From positions 2,108,001-2,172,000 of the forward strand of contig NW_025963555.1 in NCBI RefSeq assembly GCF_910591885.1: a stretch of DNA of 64,000 nt, read 5' to 3'. The stretch comes from Bombus terrestris (lineage: Eukaryota > Arthropoda > Insecta > Hymenoptera > Apidae). Shown here one piece after another: positions 54,301 through 64,000 of the stretch (position 1 is the stretch's first letter; each line of letters begins with the position of its first letter). The notes beneath the pieces are model-generated. The model was not told where the DNA came from, made no database searches, and saw nothing but the letters and a program-made list of their open reading frames with translations. The position numbers and the translations under genes were made by a program.

Positions 54301-57300
54301 TGTGGAAATAGTACTATTTATGTGAAGCTATTCATAAACCGTAAACATTTGTCAGTAGGCAATAGGACAAAGACTTCCGGCTCCTCGGGCTGGTGCGAAT
54401 ATTTCAATGTCCGTATGTGCCAAACCGTTGGTTAGTGACACACCTTTACGCGTATCTGGCTCGCCGCGCTCGCTCGAAAATTATAGCCTAACCTAAAACC
54501 AATCCATCTTGCGTTCATTATTCGATATGGTGGCGACATATTTCGAATTTGCGAACGTGTCGGAACGGTTGTGAGGTTGGACTAGATTTTTACGAGCGAG
54601 CGGAGCGAGCGAGCAACGATCACAATTTCCAAGCTATACATATACCTTATATTGCCTTGCATATAATTCGTGTTATTACCTAATTTTGTCAGACATTTCA
54701 GACATCACATTGCACTGTACGATGTGGAAATAGTACTACTTATGTGAAACTATTCATAAACCGTAAACATTTGTCAGTAGGCAATAGGACAAAGACTTCC
54801 GGCTCCTCGGGCTGGTGCGAATATTTCAATGTCCGTATGTGCCAAACCGTTGATTTTGACACACCTTTACGCGTATCTCGCTCGCTACGCTCGCTCGAAA
54901 ACCATAGCCTAACCTAAAACCAATCCATCTTGCGTTCATTATTCGATATGGTGGCGACATATTCCAAATTTGGGAACGTATCGGATCGGATGTGAGGTTG
55001 GACTAAATTTTTACGAGCGAGCGGAGCGAGCGAGCAACGGTCACAATTTCCAAGCTATACACATATACCTTATATTGCCTTGCATATATTTCGTGTTACT
55101 ACCTTATTTTGTCAGCCATTTCGGACATCACATTGCACTGTAGTATGAGGAAATAGTACTATTTATGTGAAACTATTCATAAACTGTAAACACTTGTCAG
55201 TAGGCAATAGGATAAAGACTTCCGGCTCCTCGGGCTGGTGCGAATATTTCAATGTCGGTATGTGCCAAACCGTTGGTTTGTGACACACCTTTACGCGTAT
55301 CTCGCTCGCTGCGCTCGCTCGAAAACTATAGCCTAACCTAAAACCAATCCATCTTGCGTTCATTATACGATATGGTGGCGACATATTTCGAATTTGCGAA
55401 CGTATCGGAACGGTTGTAAGGTTGGACTAGATTTTTACGAGCGAGCGGAGCGAGCGAGCAACGATTACAATTTCCAAGCTATACATATACCTTATATTGC
55501 CTTGCATATAATTCGTGTTATTACCTAATTTTGTCAGACATTTCGGACATCACATTGCACTGTACGATGCGGAAATAGTACTATTTATGTGGAACTATTC
55601 ATAAACTGTATACATTTGTCAGTAGGCAATAGGATAAACACTACCGGCGCCTCGGGCTGGTGCGAATATTTGAATGTCCCAATGAGCCAAACCGATGGAC
55701 TGTGACACACCTTTACGCGTATCTCGCTTGCTGCGATCGCTCTAAAGCTGTAGTCTAACCTAAAACCAATCCATCTTGCGTTCATTATTCGATATGGTGG
55801 CGACATATTTCAATTTTGGGAACGTGTCGGATCGGATGTGAGGTTGGACTAAATTTTTACGAGCGAGCGGAGTGAGCGAGCAACGGTCACAGTTTCCAAG
55901 CTGTACATATACCTTATATTGTCTTGCATATATTTCGTGTTATTACCTTATTTTGACAGCCATTTCGGACATCACATTGCACTGTAGTATGTGGAAATAG
56001 TACTATTTATGTGAAACTATTCATAAACTGTAAACATTTGTCAGTAGGCAATAGGATAAAGACTTCCGGCTCCTCGGGCTGGTGCGAATATTTCAATGTC
56101 CGTATGTGCCAAACCGTTGGTTTTTGACACACCTTTACGCGTATCTCGCTCGCTGCGCTCGCTCGAAAACTATAGCCTAACCTAAAACCAATCCATCTTG
56201 CGTTCATTATTCGATATGGTGGCAACATATTTCGAATTTGCGAACATGCCGGATCGGTTGTGAGGTTGGACAGGAATTTTACGAGCGAGCGGAGCGAGCG
56301 AGCAACGATCACAATTTGCAAGCCATACACATACCTTATATTGCCTTGCATATATTTCGTGTTATTACCTAATTTTGTCAGACATTTCGGACATCACATT
56401 GCACTGTACGATGTGGAAATAGTACTATTTATATGAAACTATTCATAAACCGTAAACATTTGTCAGTAGGCAATAGGACAAAGACTTCCCGCTCCCCGGG
56501 CTGGTGCGAATATTTCAATGTCCGTATGTGCCAAACCGTTGATTTTGACACACCTTTACGCGTATCTCGCTCGCTGCGCTCGCTCGAAAGCTGTAGCCTA
56601 ACCTAAAACCAATCCCTCTTGCGTTCATTATTCGATATGGTGGCGACATATTTCGAATTTGCGAACGTGTCGGATCGGTTGTGAGGTTGGACAGGATTTT
56701 TACGAGCGAGCGGAGCGAGCGAGCAACGATCACAATTTGCAAGCCATACACATACCTTATATTGCCTTGCATATATTTCGTGTTATTACCTAATTTTGTC
56801 AGACATTTCGGACATCACATTGCACTGTACAATGTGGAAATAGTACTATTTATGTGAAACTATTCATAAACCGTAAACATTTGTCAGTAGGCAATAGGAC
56901 AAAGACTTCCGGCTCCTCGGGCTGGTGCGAATATTTCAATGTCCGTATGTGCCAAACCGTTGATTTTGACACACCTTTACGCGTATCTCGCTCGCTACGC
57001 TCGCTCGAAAACCATAGCCTAACCTAAAACCAATCCATCTTGCGTTCATTATTCGATATTGTGGCGACATATTCCAAATTTGGGAACGTATCCTATCGGA
57101 TGTGAGATTGGACGAAATTTTTACGAGCGAGCGGAGCGAGCGAGCAACGGTCACAATTTCCAAGCTATACATATACCTTATATTGCCTTGCAAATATTTC
57201 GTGTTACTACCTTATTTTGTCAGCCATTTCGGACATCACAGTGCACTGTAGTATGAGGAAATAGTACTATTTATGTGAAACTATTCATAAACTGTAAACA

Positions 57301-57692
57301 CTTGTCAGTAGGCAATAGGATAAAGACTTCAGGCTCCTCGGGCTGGTGCGAATAATTCAATGTCCGTATGTGCCAAACCGTTGGTTTGTGACACACCTTT
57401 ACGCGTATCTCGCTCGCTGTGCTCGCTCGAAAAATATAGCCTAACCTAAAACCAATCCAAATTGCGTTCATTATTCGATATGGTGGCGACATATTTCGAA
57501 TTTGCGAACGTGTCGGATCGGTTGTGAGGTTGGACAGGATTTTTACGAGAGAGCGGAGCGAGCGAGCAACGATCACAATTTCCAAGCTATACATATACCT
57601 TATATTGCCTTGCATATAATTCGTGTTATTACCTAATTTTGTCAGACATTTCGGACATCACATTGCACTGTACGGTGCGGAAATAGTACTAT
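51366..57692 (+). repeat. 15-mer higher-order repeat unit, copy 1 (6327 bp)
   Basis: Fifteen consecutive monomers starting with the type B monomer at 51366 recur in order from 57693 at a constant offset of 6327 bp (15 x 422 minus three). Matching landmarks include 51788/58115, 52296/58623, 52631/58958, 53053/59380, 53475/59802, 55163/61490, 55585/61912, 56007/62334, 56515/62842 and 56936/63263. The length is set by four short-allele losses plus other small indels, including a +2 insertion, all retained in both copies. Small patches differ, for example CACTTCCGGCTCC near 53107 against GACTTCCGTCTCC near 59434. Confidence 0.88.
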
Positions 57693-60600
57693 TTATATGA
57701 AACTATTCATAAACTGTAAACATTTGTCAGTAGGCAATAGGATAAAGACTTCCGCCTCCTCGGGCTGGTGCAAATATTTCAATGTCACCATGTGCCAAAC
57801 CGTTGGATTGTGACACACCTCTCCGCGTCCCTCGCTCGCCATGCTCGCTCGAAAGCTGTAGCCCAACCGAAAACCAATCCCTCTTGCGTTAGTCATTCGA
57901 CATGGAGGCGACTTATTTCAAATTTGCGAACGTGTCGGATCGGTTGTGAGGTTGGACAGGATTTTTACGAGAGAGCGGAGCGAGCGAGCAACGATCACAA
58001 TTTCCAAGCTATACATATACCATATATTGCCTTGCATATAATTCGTGTTATTACCTAATTTTGTCAGACATTTCGGACATCACATTGCACTGTACGATGT
58101 GGAAATAGTACTACTTATGTGAAACTATTCATAAACCGTAAACATTTGTCAGTATGCAATAGGATAAAGACTTCCGCCTCCTCGGGCTGGTGCAAATATT
58201 TCAATGTCACCATGTGCCAAACCGTTGGTTTTTGACACACCTTTATGCGTATCTCGCTCGCTGCGCTCGCTCGAAAACTATAGCCTAACATAAAACCAAT
58301 CCATCTTGCGTTCATTATTCGATATGGTGGCAACATATTTCGAATTTGCGAACGTGTCGGATCGGTTGTGAGGTTGGACAGGATTTTTACGAGCGAGCGG
58401 AGCGAGCGAGCAACGATCACAATTCGCAAGCCATACACATACCTTATATTGCCTTGCATATATTTCGTGTTATTACCTAATTTTGTCAGACATTTCGGAC
58501 ATCACATTGCACTGTACGATGTGGAAATAGTACTACTTATGTGAAACTATTCATAAACCGTAAACATTTGTCAGTAGGCAATAGGACAAAGACTTCCGGC
58601 TCCTCGGGCTGGTGCGAATATTTCAATGTCCGTATGTGCCAAACCGTTGATTTTGACACACCTTTACGCGTATCTCGCTCGCTACGCTCGCTCGAAAACC
58701 ATAGCCTAACCTAAAACCAATCCATCTTGCGTTCATTATTCGATATTGTGGCGACATATTCCAAATTTGGGAACGTATCGCATCGGATGTGAGATTGGAC
58801 GAAATTTTTACGAGCGAGCGGAGCGAGCGAGCAACGGTCACAATTTCCAAGCTATACATATACCTTATATTGCCTTGCATATATTTCGTGTTACTACCTT
58901 ATTTTGTCAGCCATTTCGGACTTCACATTGCACTGTAGTATGAGGAAATAGTACTATTTATGTGAAACTATTCATAAACTGTAAACACTTGTCAGTAGGC
59001 AATAGGATAAAGACTTCCGGCTCCTCGGGCTGGTGCGAATATTTCAATGTCTGTATGTGCCAAACCGTTGGTTTGTGACACACCTTTACGCGTATCTCGC
59101 TCGCTGCGCTCGCTCGAAAACTATAGCCTAACCTAAAACCAATCCATCTTGCGTTCATTATTCGATATGATGGCGACATATTTCGAATTTGCGAACGTGT
59201 CGGATCGGTTGTGAGGTTGGACAGGATTTTTACGAGCGAGCGGAGCGAGCGAGCAACGATCACAATTTGCAAGCCATACACATACCTTATATTGCCTTGC
59301 ATATATTTCGTGTTATTACCTAATTTTGTCAGACATTTCGGACATCACATTGCACTGTACTATGTGGAAATAGTACTATTTATATGAAACTATTCATAAA
59401 CTGTAAACATTTGTCAGTAGGCAATAGGATAAAGACTTCCGTCTCCTCGGGCTGGTGCGAATAATTCAATGTCCGTATGTGCCAAACCGTTGGTTTGTGA
59501 CACACCTTTACGCGTATCTCGCTCGCTGTGCTCGCTCGAAAACTATAGCCTAACCTAAAACCAATCCAAATTGCGTTCATTATTCGATATGGTGGCGACA
59601 TATTTCGAATTTGCGAACGTGTCGGATCGGCTGTGAGGTTGGACAGGATTTTTACGAGAGAGCGGAGCGAGCGAGCAACGATCACAATTTCCAAGCTATA
59701 CATATACCTTAGATTGCCTTCCATATAATTCGTGTTATTACCTAATTTTCACAGACATTTCGGACATCACATTGCACTGTACGATGTGGAAATAGTACCA
59801 TTTATATGAAACTATTCATAAACTGTAAACATTTGTCAGTAGGCAATAGGATAAAGACCTCCGCCTCCTCGGGCTGGTGCAAATATTTCAATGTCACCAT
59901 GTGCCAAACCGTTGGTTTTTGACACACCTTTACGCGTATCTCGCTCGCTGCGCTCGCTCGAAAACTATAGCCTAACCTAAAACCAATCCATCTTGCGTTC
60001 ATTATTCGACATGGTGGCGACATATTTCGAATTTGCGAACGTGTCGGATCGGTTGTGAGGTTGGACAGGATTTTTACGAGCGAGCGGAGCGAGCGAGCTA
60101 CGATCACAATTCGCAAGCCATACACATACCTTATATTGCCTTGCATATATTTCGTGTTATTACCTAATTTTGTCAGACATTTCGGACATCACATTGCACT
60201 GTACGATGTGGAAATAGTACTACTTATGTGAAACTAGTCATAAACCGTAAACATTTGTCAGTAGGCAATAGGACAAAGACTTCCGGCTCCTCGGGCTGGT
60301 GCGAATATTTCAATGTCCGTATGTGCCAAACCGTTGATTTTGACACACCTTTAGGCGTATCTCGCTTGCTGCGCTCGCTCTAAAGCTGTAGCCTAACCTA
60401 AAACCAATCCATCTTGCGTTCATTATTCGATATGGTGGCGACATATTTCAAATTTGGGAACGTGTCGGATCGGATGTGAGGTTGGACTAAATTTTTACGA
60501 GCGAGCGGAGTGAGCGAGCAACGGTCACAGTTTCCAAGCTGTACATATACCTTATATTGTCGTGCATATATTTCGTGTTATTACCTTATTTTGACAGCCA

Positions 60601-63600
60601 TTTCGGACATCACATTGCACTGCAGTATGTGGAAATAGTACTATTTATGTGAAACTATTCATAAACCGTAAACATTTGTCAGTAGGCAATAGGACAAAGA
60701 CTTCCGGCTCCTCGGGCTGGTGCGAATATTTCAATGTCCGTATGTGCCAAACCGTTGGTTAGTGACACACCTTTACGCGTATCTGGCTCGCCGCGCTCGC
60801 TCGAAAATTATAGCCTAACCTAAAACCAATCCATCTTGCGTTCATTATTCGATATGGTGGCGACATATTTCGAATTTGCGAACGTGTCGGAACGGTTGTG
60901 AGGTTGGACTAGATTTTTACGAGCGAGCGGAGCGAGCGAGCAACGATCACAATTTCCAAGCTATACATATACCTTATATTGCCTTGCATATAATTCGTGT
61001 TATTACCTAATTTTGTCAGACATTTCAGACATCACATTGCACTGTACGATGTGGAAATAGTACTACTTATGTGAAACTATTCATAAACCGTAAACATTTG
61101 TCAGTAGGCAATAGGACAAAGACTTCCGGCTCCTCGGGCTGGTGCGAATATTTCAATGTCCGTATGTGCCAAACCGTTGATTTTGACACACCTTTACGCG
61201 TATCTCGCTCGCTACGCTCGCTCGAAAACCATAGCCTAACCTAAAACCAATCCATCTTGCGTTCATTATTCGATATGGTGGCGACATATTCCAAATTTGG
61301 GAACGTATCGGATCGGATGTGAGGTTGGACTAAATTTTTACGAGCGAGCGGAGCGAGCGAGCAACTGTCACAATTTCCAAGCTATACACATATACCTTAT
61401 ATTGCCTTGCATATATTTCGTGTTACTACCTTATTTTGTCAGCCATTTCGGACATCACATTGCACTGTAGTATGAGGAAATAGTACTATTTATGTGAAAC
61501 TATTCATAAACTGTAAACACTTGTCAGTAGGCAATAGGATAAAGACTTCCGGCTCCTCGGGCTGGTGCGAATATTTCAATGTCTGTATGTGCCAAACCGT
61601 TGGTTTGTGACACACCTTTACGCGTATCTCGCTCGCTGCGCTCGCTCGAAAACTATAGCCTAACCTAAAACCAATCCATCTTGCGTTCATTATACGATAT
61701 GGTGGCGACATATTTCGAATTTGCGAACGTATCGGAACGGTTGTAAGGTTGGACTAGATTTTTACGAGCGAGCGGAGCGAGCGAGCAACGATTACAATTT
61801 CCAAGCTATACATATACCTTATATTGCCTTGCATATAATTCGTGTTATTACCTAATTTTGTCAGACATTTCGGACATCACATTGCACTGTACGATGCGGA
61901 AATAGTACTATTTATGTGGAACTATTCATAAACTGTATACATTTGTCAGTAGGCAATAGGATAAACACTACCGGCGCCTCGGGCTGGTGCGAATATTTGA
62001 ATGTCCCAATGAGCCAAACCGATGGACTGTGACACACCTTTACGCGTATCTCGCTTGCTGCGATCGCTCTAAAGCTGTAGTCTAACCTAAAACCAATCCA
62101 TCTTGCGTTCATTATTCGATATGGTGGCGACATATTTCAATTTTGGGAACGTGTCGGATCGGATGTGAGGTTGGACTAAATTTTTACGAGCGAGCGGAGT
62201 GAGCGAGCAACGGTCACAGTTTCCAAGCTGTACATATACCTTATATTGTCTTGCATATATTTCGTGTTATTACCTTATTTTGACAGCCATTTCGGACATC
62301 ACATTGCACTGTAGTATGTGGAAATAGTACTATTTATGTGAAACTATTCATAAACTGTAAACATTTGTCAGTAGGCAATAGGATAAAGACTTCCGGCTCC
62401 TCGGGCTGGTGCGAATATTTCAATGTCCGTATGTGCCAAACCGTTGGTTTTTGACACACCTTTACGCGTATCTCGCTCGCTGCGCTCGCTCGAAAACTAT
62501 AGCCTAACCTAAAACCAATCCATCTTGCGTTCATTATTCGATATGGTGGCAACATATTTCGAATTTGCGAACATGCCGGATCGGTTGTGAGGTTGGACAG
62601 GAATTTTACGAGCGAGCGGAGCGAGCGAGCAACGATCACAATTTGCAAGCCATACACATACCTTATATTGCCTTGCATATATTTCGTGTTATTACCTAAT
62701 TTTGTCAGACATTTCGGACATCGCATTGCACTGTACTATGTGGAAATAGTACTATTTATATGAAACTATTCATAAACCGTAAACATTTGTCAGTAGGCAA
62801 TAGGACAAAGACTTCCCGCTCCCCGGGCTGGTGCGAATATTTCAATGTCCGTATGTGCCAAACCGTTGATTTTGACACACCTTTACGCGTATCTCGCTCG
62901 CTGCGCTCGCTCGAAAGCTGTAGCCTAACCTAAAACCAATCCCTCTTGCGTTCATTATTCGATATGGTGGCGACATATTTCGAATTTGCGAACGTGTCGG
63001 ATCGGTTGTGAGGTTGGACAGGATTTTTACGAGCGAGCGGAGCGAGCGAGCAACGATCACAATTTGCAAGCCATACACATACCTTATATTGCCTTGCATA
63101 TATTTCGTGTTATTACCTAATTTTGTCAGACATTTCGGACATCACATTGCACTGTACGATGTGGAAATAGTACTATTTATGTGAAACTATTCATAAACCG
63201 TAAACATTTGTCAGTAGGCAATAGGACAAAGACTTCCGGCTCCTCGGGCTGGTGCGAATATTTCAATGTCCGTATGTGCCAAACCGTTGATTTTGACACA
63301 CCTTTACGCGTATCTCGCTCGCTACGCTCGCTCGAAAACCATAGCCTAACCTAAAACCAATCCATCTTGCGTTCATTATTCGATATTGTGGCGACATATT
63401 CCAAATTTGGGAACGTATCCTATCGGATGTGAGATTGGACGAAATTTTTACGAGCGAGCGGAGCGAGCGAGCAACGGTCACAATTTCCAAGCTATACATA
63501 TACCTTATATTGCCTTGCAAATATTTCGTGTTACTACCTTATTTTGTCAGCCATTTCGGACATCACAGTGCACTGTAGTATGAGGAAATAGTACTATTTA

Positions 63601-64000
63601 TGTGAAACTATTCATAAACTGTAAACACTTGTCAGTAGGCAATAGGATAAAGACTTCAGGCTCCTCGGGCTGGTGCGAATAATTCAATGTCCGTATGTGC
63701 CAAACCGTTGGTTTGTGACACACCTTTACGCGTATCTCGCTCGCTGTGCTCGCTCGAAAAATATAGCCTAACCTAAAACCAATCCAAATTGCGTTCATTA
63801 TTCGATATGGTGGCGACATATTTCGAATTTGCGAACGTGTCGGATCGGTTGTGAGGTTGGACAGGATTTTTACGAGAGAGCGGAGCGAGCGAGCAACGAT
63901 CACAATTTCCAAGCTATACATATGCCTTAGATTGCATTCCATATAATTCGTGTTATTACCTAATTTTGACAGACATTTCGGACATCACATTGCACTGTAC
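57693..64000 (+). repeat. 15-mer higher-order repeat unit, copy 2 (cut by window end)
   Basis: Second copy of the 6327-bp unit; a full unit would end near 64019, so only about 20 bases lie beyond the window. The final monomer departs from copy 1: it has CATATGCCTTAGATTGCATTCC near 63919 where copy 1 has CATATACCTTATATTGCC. This suggests that a different junction follows immediately outside the window. Confidence 0.88.

Larger units (their letters stand above)
1..64000. repeat. 422-bp satellite DNA array, about 151 head-to-tail monomers
   Basis: The same roughly 422-bp sequence recurs without interruption and in one orientation from the first to the last base. Using a fixed landmark (the TTATGTGAAACTATTC region), the copy at 325 and the copy at 63598 are 150 monomers apart, a mean unit of 421.8 bp. 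Every spacing between landmarks is a multiple of 422 minus or plus a few bases, so no partial monomers, inversions or foreign insertions are present. Window edges fall inside monomers. Satellite arrays of this kind are typical of centromeric or heterochromatic DNA in eukaryotes; that location is inferred. I do not recognise the family or the species. No gene is present in any stretch of the window. Confidence 0.98.

Noticed and set aside
325..63942. Dozens of short open reading frames of 60-130 codons on both strands, repeating every 422 bp
   Set aside because: They recur because the satellite recurs. They overlap on opposite strands, many plus-strand ones need TTG or GTG starts, they contain no recognisable domain, and variants freely create stops. 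None is reported as a gene.
1..64000. CRISPR array
   Set aside because: Repeats are 422 bp and there are no variable spacers between short conserved repeats.
1..64000. Transposable element, with the GC-rich inverted arms as terminal inverted repeats
   Set aside because: The arms lie inside every tandem unit, with no target-site duplications, no transposase and no dispersed single copies. The arrangement is that of an internal dyad in a satellite. Whether the monomer originally came from a short inverted-repeat element cannot be decided here.
1..64000. Assembly collapse or artificial duplication creating the repeats
   Set aside because: Blocks differ by many scattered substitutions and independent small indels, which argues against simple artificial copying. 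Local errors (for example 48358-48488) remain possible without raw reads.

Overview
The whole 64 kb window is one uninterrupted tandem satellite DNA array. The repeat unit is 422 bp and all copies lie head to tail in the same orientation. About 151 monomers fit in the window, and it begins and ends inside a monomer, so the array continues on both sides. I find no credible protein-coding gene, no rRNA or tRNA gene, no transposon, no CRISPR array and no stretch of unique sequence. Short open reading frames recur every 422 bp on both strands because the same sequence recurs; 422 is not a multiple of three and none of them continues into the next monomer.

The organism is a eukaryote, and this is probably pericentromeric, centromeric or other heterochromatic satellite. 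An arthropod is a weak guess: most monomers contain CCTAACCTAA, two units of the insect-type TTAGG telomere repeat on the opposite strand. CpG is not depleted. Neither point is decisive.

Each typical monomer has the same internal layout. It contains a 14-bp perfect palindrome (AAATAGTACTATTT), a short TTTATG/CATAAA inverted repeat, a GC-rich arm built from GCTC units, the CCTAACCTAA motif, and about 116 bp later a second GC-rich arm that is the reverse complement of the first. The two 21-bp arms normally differ at one position, and pair perfectly in at least two monomers.

Monomers fall into several types: A (the majority), B (about 15 copies, with a degenerate left arm), B/A chimeras, a D type, and a 421-bp short allele present 28 times. 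They are arranged in layered higher-order repeats (HORs). About 2.9-7.5 kb holds trimers (1266 bp) and dimers (844 bp). About 8.3-13.1 kb holds a segment duplicated at 2953 bp spacing. About 16-26 kb holds a long duplication whose two copies differ by three separate single-monomer steps. About 28.4-32.8 kb holds a five-mer (2109 bp). About 33.4-41 kb holds eight-mer and nine-mer offsets (3375 and 3797 bp). About 40-64 kb holds offsets of 9281, 7594 and 1687 bp and ends in a clean 15-mer unit (6327 bp) present almost twice.

The biological interest lies in the repeat architecture: the record of unequal exchange and conversion, and the maintained dyad symmetries. There is no gene system here.
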